Positions 34,056-54,899 are shown, counted from the stretch's first letter. The stretch: 64,000 nt of DNA from Undaria pinnatifida (GCA_012845835.1 JABAKD010000002.1:16701629-16765628), one strand, 5' to 3'. A program made the numbers and translations. The notes: generated by a model from the letters alone, not told the origin.

Positions 34056-34659
34056 ACGATAGCCCCTCCCCACACCAGCGATTTTCTTCAACGGACGTTT
34101 TTCACAATGGCTGCTCGACACGATGAAGGATGCTATGAAGAAATATCTTCATAAATGTTCTTGTTTGCGAAGGGACCTTGGACCGATGACGTCGGGGTGG
34201 CAAGGGGCACTGTATTTCAGGAGATAAGGCCGGGGGCTGGTTTCAAAACCGGCGATTTCGTTGAAGAAAAGTTGGGAGGCCTACCGCAGAACGACTCATT
34301 ACTCCCACCTTAATACTGAGTTTTAGTAGAAAAGAAAAGCAACCCGATGGCCTAGGTATACAAACAAATCGTATTAAAACCCCGATATTCCCACGATTTT
34401 GGGCTATGTAAGGAGTCCTGTCATTTCAGAAAAATAATTTTGCGAAAAAGTGCTACATCTATCGTAGTGTTCTTGGGGAACGCTACCCAACAAACTTGCG
34501 ATCTCATGATTGCTTTACGACTATTTTTGTTATGTGCCTATCCTGTGGGATTGCTCGTCGGGTCTTCGTTTTCAAGTTTTATCAAAAGTCGGTTTAGATG
34601 AGGCGGAGTAGCGGGGGGGGGGGGGGCGACGGAGAAGACGAGCAGTGAGGTAGAGCTGC

Positions 34660-37600
34660 TTATGCTAGGAACCCAAGAAAAGTCAAACATGCCCTCTGAA
34701 CCGTAGCACAACTCACCTTCGCCTTCGTCTCTGCACGTCGCGCGGCCAACGTTGCCCCATTGCTAACACCTCCCGGGGAGGACACCGCCAGCGGTATCAG
34801 CTTTCCTCGGTTCGAACACGAGGCGGTGTTCGCGACCGCTCGATCGACGGCGACATTAGCAGCGGCGGTGGCAGAGCTTCCCTCTGCCGCAGCTTCCCCT
34901 TCCCTCCTTCCCTTAGCACTGCTCAGCCTCAGGACGCCCATCAACTCCTCCACATCTTTCCCCCCCGCCCCTCCATCGCCGCTTCGTTTTCTGGCTGTGG
35001 CTGGGCTCCCCCTTCGCGGGCGCTGCAGCGTGAAATCGCTTCTGACGCTTCCCCTGCCCCTACCCCTCCCTCCATCACCCCCCCCCCCATCACCACCACC
35101 ACCACCACTACTACCACCGCCACCGCCACCACCACCACCACCACCACCCCCACCACCACCACCACCACCGCCACCAACGCTACTGCCACCGCCATTGCCA
35201 CCGCCACCGCCACGGGGTTTTTGAGCATTACTGCTGCAGACCGCGAGACTTCCCTCACCGCTCACCCACCTGTTGCGTTCACCAACACCATGGCGACTTA
35301 CCCTCGTCGTCGGATTCAACCCACACCTCCCCCCACTCCCCAAGCCACCGCCGCTAGTCGCACCCTGCCGCGGCATGAGCAGCGGAGACGTGGTCGGCCT
35401 GCGGATAGTAACCACCCTCTCTCGGTGTCCGCTGTCGGTTGGATTCGAGTTCGCCCTCAAGATCCGCCCTGTCGGTCGACGGTTGGCGCCGCCGTACACA
35501 GCAGACGGCCGTCCTAGAACATCGCTAACCCTACCACCACCTCGGCCGCTAAATCGGCTGGCACCGCTGCCGCTGCCTCTAGCGCTGCTGGTGGGGGCGC
35601 AGATGCCGCTGCTACTTGTCTTGCTGCTACCGCCGATAAACCTACCGTCGCCGTGCCTTCGGCGGTAGAGCTCGCCTTCTTTCTTCATGCGGTGCTCGAG
35701 GTCGTGTAGGAATTGCTGCTGCGGGCCGACGATGCTCCCCGGGCGGCATATGCGACACCAAGCTATCGCCTCGGCTGCCGTGTAACCGTAGTGCTTCATC
35801 ATGAAGAGGGCGATGTTTGTTCCGGTTCGGCCGAGGCCAGCCTTACAATGGACGGCAACAACGCCCTTTCATTAAAAAAACGACGACCGGCGTGGGGGCA
35901 GTATTAGTAAATAAAAGGTTCCCAATCGGTACGTGGTCGACTTGAGATCCTAGGGGTGACGTAAGATGAAAGGGGTACCACATAGCCGTTCTTTTGTACG
36001 TAGGTACGAACTATTACTCGTCGCCAGACGGCAAGATTGAACAGCATGAAACAGCTCTTGAGCACTGAAGAAAAATGCTAAGCCACCGGGGAAGTAACTA
36101 GGCAAGAGACGCCGGCCAGCCCACACGAGTCTACAGCTGGTTTTATACAAATGGTACCAGGTAGGCGATTGCGACATGTGTAAGCGATAAAAATTGAAGG
36201 CAAGAACCGGGGGGGAGAAGGGACGACACCTGTGACCACGGCTTGTCCAGAAGCTGGAAAGTAGAAGTGTGAAAAGAAGAAGAAAAAAAAGGGAACGGGG
36301 CAGATACCGTAGTCGTCAGTTCTTCAATCTAAGGGGCTATCATAGTGATAAAAGAGGCCTTCATGCGTCCGAAAAAGACCGATCTCGAACAAGGGTCATT
36401 ATTATACAAAATTGTAGACGTCGGGCAGGTCATCGATCCGCACGCGACAATCTAGGTATTTTCCGGGAAGGTCTGCATGGCCTGAGCCGTGCGATCTGCA
36501 TGATCTAGCACATGTTTCCCGGGTTGGATCTGCATATCTATACAGATCCTCACAACATATGTTAACGGCAGATACAAAATCTACTATAGATTATCTATAT
36601 GATCTATGTGATCTTTGTGATCTATATGATATAGATTGTCATGTGTCCGACGTGTGCAAAATTTCCAAATTTTGATATCAATCCAAGTTGTGGAATATTT
36701 TGGAAAGTGTACGGAAATGCGCAGGCGTTCTGCCATAAACTTGGAAGTTCAGGGGTTCTGCCATAAACTTGGAAGTTTTACAGATTGTAAAAGACAATGA
36801 AAGCTTAGATTGTCAAAGTTCCAATTTTCTAGTATTAGTTCGGAAACCGAGTTCGTTTTTTTTTGTCTTCTTTTGTGGAGATTTGGGAAATTATCGATAG
36901 AATCCTTGCTCCGATAAGAATGTGACCCTAGGCACCTTACTTCGAAGCCGTTACTAATTATCATCCGCGACTCACGTCCGTGTCCTCACAAATCCTGAGA
37001 AATCTCTGCAGGATCTCCTCTGATGGGTTGCCCCCATCCTCGTAAAAAAGGTCGACGTGGTTAATGCCCCCGTCGGTGAAACGCCTCCGGTCGTAACACC
37101 TCTTGTTGAACCGAATCACGCAAGTCACCCCCAGCTTGCGGAATATCGGCACGTAGTCCTCCGCTACGAGCGTCCATTTTCCGGGCTCCATCTCCCGTCG
37201 ACTGTTGTGTTGTTCGTCGCGACACCAACCCGCCATGGTACACGCGGCCACATCACAAAAAACAGTCGGAGGCGGCGGCGGGGGGGGGGGGGCGGGGGGA
37301 AGAAGTTTGATGGAATCCAAAATTATTTGTGGGTTGTTGGAATCGAGGGCACTACGAGGTCTCCGTCTCTCGTCGACTGTTATGTTGTTTTTCGTGACAC
37401 CAACCCGCCAGGCGAGACGCTGCCACAACACGAAACGGACGGGGGGGTAGTCAACGGTCGTTGTCTGTCACACCATAGACCCTCGCGCCCCTGCAATGCC
37501 GGGATGGAGCACGTCAGGTTTTCACCGACCAGACCGACATTGCTTGCACCAACTTGTGAGAAACTACGACAACACAAAAACAGCTGGGAGGTGAAGGGAA

Positions 37601-40600
37601 ATCGGTCGATGCCGTCCATTCCGTTGAAACTTATTTGTGGCTCCATGCGAGACGCGACCACAACTCAAAACGACGGCGGGGGGCGGGGGGGGGTTGATGT
37701 GGTCCAAGAGACACCCGCTACGCGAGACGCGACCGTTACACAAACCCAGCGGGGGCGGGGTCGGACGATGTGGCCCAGACGACACGCGCCATGCAAGACA
37801 CGGCCACACCACAAAATGAGTTGGGGGGCGGGGCGGGGGGTCGGTTAATGACATCCCATACTATTTATGACTTGTTGTAATCCCGGGCCAACTACTCCAA
37901 GTGAGTGGGGGGGGGCGGGGGGCGCTCGGTTGATGGGTTCAACATTATGTATGGGTTGTTGCAGTCCTGACTCAGCCGCTCCGCCATTAGCAAGAGTAAC
38001 AGCCGCGTTTTGCTCAATGGCACCCAACCTTGAGCACCGCTTTCATCGGTCAAATTTCTTGTTCATGGTGGGAAAACAAGCCTCAAAGTCTTCTAATACG
38101 ACCGAAGTTCTAAAAAGCGGAATTTCCCGTGCGCTTACTGGGCGAGCGGGCCACTGAAAGCCAGGAACTTCGCCGGAATGATCCAGTTTATATCCCCGTT
38201 CTCAATCTTGTCGTAGAAATTGTACGCGTTGGGCTTGAAGTCCAGGTTGATGTGGCCCAGGGACGCGGCGTGGGCGATGGCACGGGCGCAGTCGAGCACC
38301 TCCAAGTGGTACGTGCAGACGCCGAACGCGGCGTCTCGAAAAGGGGCTAGCGGGGGCCTGATCCCAAAAAATGGAGCGTATGCGTCTTCTGCCGTCTTGC
38401 CCATGTAGAGCACCTACCGGTAACCATGCAGAGGCAACCGGTGTACATATCTACATGTGAGGATGCAAACGGTACGATCCTAGGGACCGAGTACTGCTAT
38501 GCAGGGGTGCCTTTGGCTCTGCCGTGGTCTCACACGAGGGCTTGCTTTGGATGTTGTATCTCTTGTGTTGGTTCTTGCTGCCCGCCTGATACCTTCCGAG
38601 AGAACTAACTGCGTGCGGGAAATCTCATTCAGGAAGGCCATAACGCCTCCCAGGTAAAAGGGGGCACTTGCTATAATTAATTTCGCCGCAGCGGCTGAGA
38701 AGGAATGTCATAACACTAGCCCACCCTGAAGGGACGCATATGCAGATTCATAGAAAGATCACGTGGAGCTAAATCCATCCGGAGAATGCGGAGAATGGAT
38801 CGAAGATACGGCGCTTCACAACCCATCCCCACACCTCTAACTTGCAAGGCAGAGGCGATACCGTAACACACGAGTTGAGTCTTTTCACGGGTCATGACTC
38901 CACCGGCGCGTCGCGCGTTGGGTCAAGCGGTTTCAAAATCTTGCGGGTCGGGTCGGGTCGGGTGAGGCGTTTAAATCTCGCAGATCAGATCGTGTCGGGT
39001 CAGGATGTTTTCAAATCGCACGGGTCTGGTCGGGTCACGGGTCGGGTCGGATCACCCTGAACCGAAGCGACCCGACCCGACCCGATCCGATTTCGCGAGA
39101 AGTGGCCCGACCCGTGAGAAGCCCTGGATACAACGGGCAGGTGATTCGGAACGCGTAAAACAGTGCAGCGGTGATAATCAACAAGCGCCGTGACCGCAGC
39201 TTTAGCACACGGAGACCCTGTCGGGTACTACTGATTCTATACTTTTCTTTTTTCACACTTCTACTTTCCAGCTTCTGGACAAGCCTTGGTCACAGGTGTC
39301 GTCCCTTCCCCCCCCCGGCTCTTTGCCTTCAATTTTTATCGCGCATAGGGTTCAGCAATCCCACTGCTCGTCGATTTTTCATCGAGTGAGTGTTGCTCAC
39401 TCACGCTCTCGCGTTTTCCGCAAGTCAATTTGTGCACAAGAAAAAGTCCCCACGAATTTATAAGAGTATGCACTCGGGGGGATTCGAACTCACGAAACTG
39501 ACCTATACCAGGCGCGAGGATGAACCTGATACTTGAACCATTTTGGAAGCATGAACAAGCGGTGAGGCAACGAAGCTTAGCATGGCAACAGCAGTGCAGC
39601 ATACCATAGTTCTTGCTTGTATCATACGTACACGCTTGCCGTAAAGCTGTTGTTGTTGTTGGAGTCCGACATTAAAGACGCGATCCCCTGACCTATACTT
39701 GGAAAAATGAAAAATACGCTCTTCAGAAATCAGCTGTGAGACGAGAAAGTTTTAATCGAAACAGATCTTAAAAGTTTGTAGACTGCGTGTGATACTTGAC
39801 CTATACGTGGCATATCATGTGAATAGCAGCCTGCATTACCTCGTGCGACTTATGATGCAATCATCATACTCGTATAGTTTCGTCGTTTTTCATGCTGAAT
39901 CCCCAAGTTACAGCACGTAAACAGTATCGTTGATGAGGCTACGGTATGTTTGGCGGTATGGCAGGGCTACATCGATAGTCTACAATTCTAGGCTACTAAA
40001 TACGAAGTAAAATAGTATATCTGCTAATCGCGTGGGCCGCACAATCCTTGTATCAACATCCCTTGAAACCTACGAGCATCCCGCATTGCTCCTTGTGGCT
40101 GATGTGCCATCGTGATACTTTATAACTATATTTCAAATGCGCCGTCAGCTAGCTGTGAGCTTGATCGATACTCATTTTTGCAAGCTGCATGATGATACTC
40201 CCGCCGCATGTTTTTACACAGTACTTCACTCTTTGACAATACACGACCCCCATGGACAGGGTGAATTTACCAAGGGCAATTTCGGTCCATATAATTCTGC
40301 GCACTGATCCTACATCACCGATATGGAGAGGGGGACAAAAGCTTAAGCTATTAAACAACGTTCGTCATGCTTACCCTCAAAAGTTCTACGTGAGATACTA
40401 CATACAGTAGTAGTAACAAGTGAAAATCGTTGGTGATGCTACCATGTGTATATGGCGGAAGGGCGGGGCTGCACATATACACAGCAGTACAGACTACTGT
40501 AGTCTAGACTACGAGGCTATGATAAACGTGTTGCAATCGTACGTTGCGCAGTAGTAATAAACAACAGAAGAAGCAACCTGGTGTCATACAACAAGCTGAT

Positions 40601-41059
40601 GCTTGCTACTTTTATGGTGCGTATCAGGTACATACATACGGCCTGAACGAAACACAGGAACCTTACCGCATAGGCGAGCACGAGGACCACCGCGTTCGAT
40701 CTCCGGTGTGGGTGATCGCTCGAGTACACGTACACAGGCCTAGCGTCCCTGCCGTTCCCTTCCTGCTCCCGGCACTCCATCATCTGCCTCAGCCTACGGC
40801 AGAAGGCATGCAAATGTCCCAGGTGCAGAGGTCCAAAGTCCGCAAAAAAATGCTTGTACACATACTTGTCTGTACCACAGAAGAGCCCCCCCTGCCCCTC
40901 GTCGTCGCTGTTGCGTGGCGACAGCGGCGCGCGGCCTTCCGGTAAGCACACGAAGTAGAGCGTGCCTCGGTCTATCTCGACTGCATTGGCAAGGCCCCCT
41001 TCGAGTGCTAAAAGGCGTCGGGTACGCGCTGAGATGTCGGGTGATGATCTCGTCGACAT
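34660..41059 (-). CDS. CDC14: CDC14-type dual-specificity protein phosphatase
   Basis: Removes phosphate from CDK-type phospho-Ser/Thr-Pro sites; family members act in mitotic exit, cytokinesis and cilia. Four exons on the minus strand are 41059-40667, 38413-38139, 37201-36976 and 35865-34660. Junction phases are 0, 2 and 0, and the total is 2100 bases (699 residues). Exon 1 has [13 protein letters not shown] and [20 protein letters not shown]. Exon 2 has [28 protein letters not shown] and [19 protein letters not shown]. Exon 3 has [19 protein letters not shown] and [16 protein letters not shown]. Exon 4 opens with the catalytic P-loop [11 protein letters not shown] (nucleophilic Cys and Arg present), then [19 protein letters not shown]. 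The last 320 or so residues are a Gly/Ser/Arg-rich tail of low complexity with a long poly-Gly stretch. The ATG at 41059 begins [10 protein letters not shown]. Introns carry a SINE fragment, foldback DNA and a GC-rich minisatellite. The catalytic domain looks intact. Confidence 0.92.
35085..35215. repeat. CCACCA/CCACCG coding repeat
   Basis: A trinucleotide-like CCN array inside exon 4 of the CDC14 gene. On the coding strand it gives an uninterrupted Gly tract. Length variation here would not shift the frame. Confidence 0.85.
36184..36291 (+). mobile_element. tRNA-like SINE, copy B (3' half)
   Basis: Matches the 3' part of copy A from GCGATAAAAATTGAAGGC through GTGACCACGGCTTGTCCAG to GAAGTGTGAAAAGAAGAAG. 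It lacks the tRNA-like head. It lies in CDC14 intron 3, antisense to the gene. Confidence 0.7.
36470..36645 (+). repeat. GATCT-rich dispersed element, copy 3
   Basis: Carries GATCTGCATGATCTAGCACA, GTTTCCCGGGTTGGATCTGC, TTAACGGCAGATACAAAATC and GATCTATATG tandem units, as at 11605-11760. It lies in CDC14 intron 3. Confidence 0.65.
37245..37950. repeat. GC-rich minisatellite in CDC14 intron 2
   Basis: Degenerate units of the type GAGACGCGACCACAA ... GGCGGGGGGCGGGGGG ... TTGATGTGGTCCAA recur near 37255, 37400, 37650, 37720, 37790 and 37900. The block 37365-37440 also copies the exon 3 start and upstream intron (37190-37266; shared GTCGACTGTT and CACCAACCCGCCA). A family 2 poly-G-bounded repeat is embedded at 37443-37560. 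Confidence 0.65.
37443..37560 (-). mobile_element. Poly-G-bounded repeat family 2, copy 3
   Basis: After GGGGGGGTAGTCAACGGTCG it carries CCATAGACCCTCGCGCCCCT, GCCGGGATGGAGCACGTCAG and ACCGACCAGACCGACATTGC, as in copies 1 and 2. Confidence 0.55.
38705..38870. repeat. Gypsy-element internal fragment
   Basis: CATAACACTAGCCCACCCTGA followed by GCATATGCA and CTTCACAACCCATCCCCACACCTCTA repeats the sequence that follows the left LTR (26852-26980). It is a solo fragment of the same family inside CDC14 intron 1. Confidence 0.6.
38880..39128. repeat. GGGTC/GACCC foldback element, copy 2
   Basis: GGGTCGGGTCGGGTCGGGTG arms in the left half face CGACCCGACCCGACCCGAT arms in the right half, with TTTCAAAATCTTGCGGG between. 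Ends are CTTTTCACGGGTCATG and CCCGTGAGAAGCCCTGG. It lies in CDC14 intron 1. Confidence 0.65.
39240..39540 (-). mobile_element. tRNA-like SINE, copy C
   Basis: On the minus strand it begins TGGTTCAAGTATCAGG (A-box like), has a good B box GAGTTCGAATCCCCC about 50 bases on, and shares the body with copy A. It ends GTGTGAAAAAAGAAAAG. It lies in CDC14 intron 1, in sense orientation. Confidence 0.72.
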
Positions 41060-41734
41060 AGTAGTAGTCTATTGCCTGTCTGCGCACAATCTCGTAGATG
41101 ACAAGCGCTATTATAATATATGCCTCGTACTCGTAGCGATAGTACTGCGCCCAGCGTGTACGAGAAGCAGCCGAAATACGGGAGTCGCAGCAGTCGATTT
41201 GAAGTGCCCGGTATGTTCGGAGATCTCACGGCTTTCTGACTCCATCATTCAGCCGACCCATCATACTACTAGTAGTTAGTAGGCTCTCGGCTGCGGAGGC
41301 ATACCGGTTGGGCTCGGGGCTCGACGCGCCAGCGTCGTCCTACAAAATGGCAAGGAACGCCTGTCTCTTGGGTTTTCGTTTTGTTTCTCAGAAACAAGTT
41401 GTCTATCGGATGGCAGTAAGAATACGAACAGATAGTAGTCGATCGTACGGCGTGTACGGCGTGTACAGTACCGAATCATACACGTGCCTGTCTGTGGTGA
41501 AACCGTCAGTTTATTCGAAGAATAAATATTCAAATTTTGAATTTTGAGTTTTGATTTTTTTTTAAATAAATACCAAAATAGAACCTGCTTCGTAGTCTAC
41601 ATAAATATTTTATGTAGTCTATGAACCGCCCCCCGCCCCCCCCCCCCGGTTTTTTAGCCCTTATGTATGGTAATAATATCGTCCTATGTTGACCCTTCCT
41701 TGGCGCTACCCATACCCAATCAATACCAAGTAGT
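41060..41734. other. CDC14 upstream region
   Basis: 5' flank of the CDC14 gene with no other gene recognised. It includes a C-rich run (about 41627-41648). The promoter should be here, but no known element is visible. Confidence 0.35.
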
Positions 41735-41935
41735 AAGTTGTAGTAGTAGTAGTAGTAGCAGCAGCAGTAGTACTAAGTAGTAATAGTAGCAGAATTGGCA
41801 GTAGTTAGTAGCAGTAGTAGTAGCAGAGTAGTATAGTAATAGCAGTAGTAGTAGTAGTAGTAGCAGTAAGTAGTAGTAGTAGTAGTAGTAGTAGTAGCAG
41901 TATATATAGTGGTAGTATACAGTAGTAAGTAGTAG
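41735..41935. repeat. Imperfect TAG triplet array
   Basis: GTAGTAGTAG tracts interspersed with AGCAG and AAGTAG variants. The Tyr/Leu-rich minus-strand frames are artefacts. Confidence 0.9.
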
Positions 41936-42270
41936 ACCCAGGGAGGTACCGACGTCTTGCTCTCTGCAGTGCAGTATACTACCCTTGACGAGCATGTAGA
42001 ACACGCGCGGCTGAACTGACGTGTCGTGCAGTTTGCAAGGAAAGCCGAGTAGTATGCTGTCGTATAGACTAACCAATCGGTCGAACGCGTATCAACAGGC
42101 AAGAAGACACGACGTATGTTTTATATTTATTTTTACTAAAAAAACATTTCCCGAGCGACGCCATGAAGATGTGTACGGCGTGTTTGTGAGAGCACAGACA
42201 GAGAGAGCCAGAGCGAGAACCTACGATGAGTAGCACCCGTGTGACGTGCCGATACAGCGGTATCATAGCA

Positions 42271-42277
42271 CAGCAGC

Positions 42278-42349
<72 letters not shown>

Positions 42350-42362
42350 TGTTGTTGTTGTT
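42271..42362. repeat. TAG/TTG triplet array
   Basis: About 26 tandem TAG units ending in four or five GTT units. Confidence 0.95.
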
Positions 42363-42575
42363 ATAAGGCTTAGTTTGGGTAAGCTACAGGTATTGGTTAA
42401 CGGTAGATAACAACAGGAGATGATGTGGGGAAAGGAAATGGGCAAATGATTGGTGGAAATACCACAGCTTTATGGTACGATCATTCGACTTCACATAAGG
42501 TACTTACAGCAGTACTGCTGCTTTATGGAAGGATATTCGATTTACATCGGAACGGCATCTACGCTATATTTTCGT

Positions 42576-43436
<861 letters not shown>

Positions 43437-43980
43437 TCCCGTCGGCGGGGGGAGCGGGCTGTTGGTCTCGGTTGTCCACGTTTTCTCCGCAGCTATCGGA
43501 CATGGCTGAGATGAACTCGAGAAAGGCTCAATCCAAAAGACTGCCGTCTGAACGCCAATAAGGGTTGGTACTCAAGAACACCGCAGGGAGGTGCGAATCC
43601 CCAACGCTGTGTGTGTGTACAACCGTTCCTCTTAGGCAACGGTCGCAGAATGTGGGCGGTGTTGACGATCACCGGACGAATAGAGGTGCTCGGTAAAGAG
43701 ACAGAATCTCAGGTTGAGATGGGGACAGAAGGAAGTGCGAGAGGTGTGCGAGGGCGCGCCCTCGCACTCCTCTCGGACGAAAGCAACAGGCAACGAGCTG
43801 AGGAAGCGTCTGAGAAGACGTCTTGAGGTTCCTCGGGATGTTGTACCCTTCCTTGTGGCTCTGAGCGTTGGCGATAACGACATCGCTCCGAGAGACGATA
43901 TTTCTAGGAGAACGTGCGGAACGTTCCCGAAGATTCTAGAATTTGTGTTCAGACGCAAGTAGGCAGGTTGGGTTCAGAGC
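43437..43980. other. Unique stretch between triplet arrays
   Basis: About 540 bp without recognised genes. Frames on both strands (43611-43826, 43632-43958) are short and lack motifs. Confidence 0.35.
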
Positions 43981-43990
43981 ATTGTGACCC

Positions 43991-43992
43991 AC

Positions 43993-44039
<47 letters not shown>

Positions 44040-44077
44040 TAATAATAATGATAATAATAATGATAATAATAATAATG

Positions 44078-44170
<93 letters not shown>

Positions 44171-44180
44171 TAATAATAAT
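43991..44180. repeat. AAT triplet array with GAT variants
   Basis: About 63 AAT-type units with at least four GAT variants spaced three to five units apart in the left third. Confidence 0.95.
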
Positions 44181-45937
44181 GTGCAGCACGATGAGCTTCA
44201 ACATTATTATTTTATTATGGCCCTCCGACAATACGAGGTATATGGCGCAGATGTCGCTCCGACATAAATCGAACATCCTTCCATAAAGCAGCTGCACGCA
44301 GCAGTATCTCTAAGCCAACCCATTATTCCCTCCCTTTCCCTCCACAGTTTTCCTTTTGCTACACATTCATTGCTGTCGGATGGTAAAACAAACTAAAAGT
44401 ACAGCATCACTCCGAGACCCTTGCCCAGGCGGCTTGGCTCGGCAGAGCACAGACAGACGTGCACGGCAGGGCACCAAAAAAAAACTCGGCACGTAGTAGT
44501 ACCAAGTACGCTTACAGTCGTCTTGATATCATTTGATTGGAGGATTCGCGGTGTTCAGAACCCCCGCACTAAGTGACGGGACATATTTTGATCGGACGGA
44601 CATATTGGGATTTTCCGCGACAGGTAACCCCAGAAAACAGCGGAATCATGGGCTGGAGGCGGGCTCTGATCGAACCACCACAGATCAATATTGATCCATG
44701 ATAACCATGGGTTTTCACGGATTGAGTCACTTCTCGTGGGTCGGGCCTGGTCGGGTCGGGTCGGGTCGAGTCGGGTCGGGTCGGGTCGGGTCGGGTCGGG
44801 TCGGGTCGGGTCGAGTCGGGTCCGGTCGGGTTAGGGTGACCCGGCCTGACCCGTTAGACTTGAAACGCCGTTGACTCGACGCGAACCGACCCGACCCAAG
44901 AGATATCGAACACCTCCTCACCCGAGACTAGACTCGACCCGCAACATTTTGAAACCTTTGGACCCGATCCGCGGGTCGGGCCATGACGTGAAACACCCTG
45001 ATAAGAATATAAATAATAGCATCGCCATCCCGTTTAATAACGCAAACGGCCCCCCACCTCATACTGGGTGCCAATGTAAATGTTCACCGCTCGTGAGGGC
45101 GCCACAATTCGCGACGCGTGCTCCCCGGTTTGAATACTGCATGCCTAATGTTTGTATAGTAAAGTGGAAAAGGCGGTTTCATTCATACCTGGTACTATTA
45201 ATACAACATAGTATACCTGGCACGTGAACAACACCCAATTCGGATTTCAGATTTTCTTGGTACGACATGCTGCATGTTTCGTTAATTATCGCTCATCTCA
45301 GCTTCCCCACTCTCCGTGCCACTCTTGTGCTGCTAGTTCTCCCCGGCGGACAACTCACAGATAAACGAGCCGCGACGTTCTAAGCATTCAGTGCCGCAGA
45401 CCAACTCAAATCAAGGCTACGATAGCACACACTTTCAAGACTAGAAAGAGTCCAGAAATAAATGGGCGCAGAACGAAAAAAGTAGGTCGCGCACGCACAT
45501 GGCTCAACGCCGAAACAGCTCAAATCAACTCACTCTGACACGGTTCAGCCTGCTACCACCGCGGGGTCCAATTCTGGGTTCATTCGGAGAAAAGTACCCT
45601 CAACCACCTCTTCTTGCGGCAACCACGACCCCACCTCTTCTTACCCTTAACCTTCTCCGTTGCCATGCCTACGCAATAGCCACTGCGAAAGCTCCCCCCC
45701 CCCCCCCCCCCCCCTCCAAATGAGGACGCCCCGCCTCCCCTCCCTTTCCCCCTCCCCGGCGTAAAGTTCCGACAAGCCTTCCCCGAACGAGCAAAAGGAG
45801 ACTTTCCGAACGAGCAAAAAGGAGACTTTCCAAACGAAAAAAAAGAACGAAAGAGGACATCCATCCCGTCCGCCCTTTTTCAAGTCTTAGCCTCCGTGTG
45901 TCCCACTAAAGATGAAGAGACGAACAGAGCAGTATCT
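44181..45937. other. Intergenic with foldback element
   Basis: Contains foldback copy 3 (44712-44998) and the 3' flank of the ATP synthase b-like gene, including a C run at about 45697-45713. The 45499-45723 frame has no motif support. Confidence 0.45.
44712..44998. repeat. GGGTC/GACCC foldback element, copy 3
   Basis: Left half has about fourteen GGGTC units (44753-44823). Right half has CGACCCGACCC and TCGACCCGCAACATTTTGAAAC. It ends GGGTCGGGCCATGACGTGAAAC, opposite GTTTTCACGGATTGAGTCAC at the left end. Confidence 0.65.
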
Positions 45938-53317
<7,380 letters not shown>

Positions 53318-54899
53318 TTTGGCCGAAGCTGGGTACAGTTCGAGCACATGGGGCGGGGAGGGAGGGGGTTAAAAAGGAGGAGGATTACGCGGCCCACCTT
53401 ACCAGCACCAGCACTTGCATCGCTTATTACTGGTTCGCCAAAAAAACACCAACATCACCACCACCAACCACGTACGTACGTTGAAAATAAGCTAAAACGC
53501 ACAAAAACTCTCCCACACAGTACACACATTGGTCTAGACATTAAACACCTCTAGAAGCGCACGTACCATTTTGGTGACAATTCCACTTAAATCACTGGGA
53601 TAAAAATCCATGGTTTAAATGAAGGGTACAAGACACTGATAAGTATTCGTAGACGAACACGTCACAGAGGATGGCGACAACTGTGGTGCCTGGAGCCATC
53701 CTGGGATATTAATATCCTCGAAGGCTTACTACTGGTATGAAATCACGCATGCGTTTTTACGTAAACGGCAACATGCGATCGACCTACCGACATAGATCTG
53801 GGAACGTCACCACATATATCAACATGTTTCCCTTATTTTGTTCTTTATCTGAGTCCACCAATCTAGTCGGATGTGCAGCGATGCTGGCCTCGGGATCCTG
53901 CTAAGTTCAAGGGTATAGGGGTGGGTGGGTAGGTAACCGCTTCTTTTGCGTGCCGCATAAAGCAAAGAGATCATGAAATCAAAGCTGTCGCGCTTCTGCC
54001 CGGCTCTTTACGGGTCACAGGTCGCAGCTGCTGCTGTGTGTGCGATGTTCATTTGAAGTGTTATTTCTACGTACGCATCGTCATCCAGCACATCCAGTGA
54101 CCTTGCTGTTCACATTTAACCTTGATTTCTACTGATTAAGCCATCGACACCCAGCACATCCGGCGTCCGTCCTGATTCTTCATCCTGAGAAATATCTACT
54201 GTGCAAAGCGCGAAGGGGCCGTCACCACGTATGGGCTATGACATACCAGGTATAAAAAAAGATATTCTATCTTGCACTATGTCATAGCCATAGCTCAGAA
54301 CGTTGCCGTCCGAAAGCGTGTCCGATGACAAGAGTACTTGTATCACATCATACCACACGCAGACCCATGGCAAAACAGCAGCTAGAGGATCGTAAGACGC
54401 CACGATGCCACCTGCACTGCTGCTGTACTCGGAGTCAAAAGTACAGCAGCGGTACATACACGATAACCACTGAGTGTATCTCTCGTGTGTGTCCCAGATA
54501 TTTCTTGACATAAATATGTGAACGAGGGTTGGGAGGGCCAAGCAGGGCGTCGCCTCCTTGCGCAAGGGTATCGTTACATGGACCTTGTCCGAGGCCTAGC
54601 AATGAACTACCTGGTACCAGGTACGTTCTGTCTGCTTGCTATTTGTGAGAAATCGGGTACAGTGGGGCACTCGGTTTAAGAGCGTCCAACTTGAGAGAAA
54701 TCACAGACGTACAAGCTTTAGAGCTGCACGCGCATTTTGTGGGACAAACCACTTGGAAAGGTGTAGAACCATCTTCGCGGTAGTAAAATGGTCAAGAGCG
54801 GTCAAACCGGCTTGTCACACCTTGTGATGCCCATACTAAAACCTCTATGACACTCAATATTAAATAGAAACAGCATAAGAGATAAGAGCGGCAAACCTC
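53318..54899. other. 5' flank of the ATP synthase b-like gene and unassigned DNA
   Basis: No further gene is supported. The plus-strand frame 53126-53554 overlaps exon 1 and is a shadow. The promoter of the ATP synthase b-like gene should be just above 53317. Confidence 0.4.

Larger units (their letters stand above)
32736..34659. other. Intergenic with minisatellites
   Basis: Contains a GATCT-rich dispersed element (33180-33345, minus), a GGTGAGGAGA array (33729-33782) and a 10-bp minisatellite (33843-34055). No gene recognised. A 14-base G run lies at 34613-34626, just downstream of the CDC14 stop codon. Confidence 0.5.

Noticed and set aside
34760-35224. Pro-rich plus-strand frame
   Set aside because: Antisense of the Gly-rich CDC14 tail.
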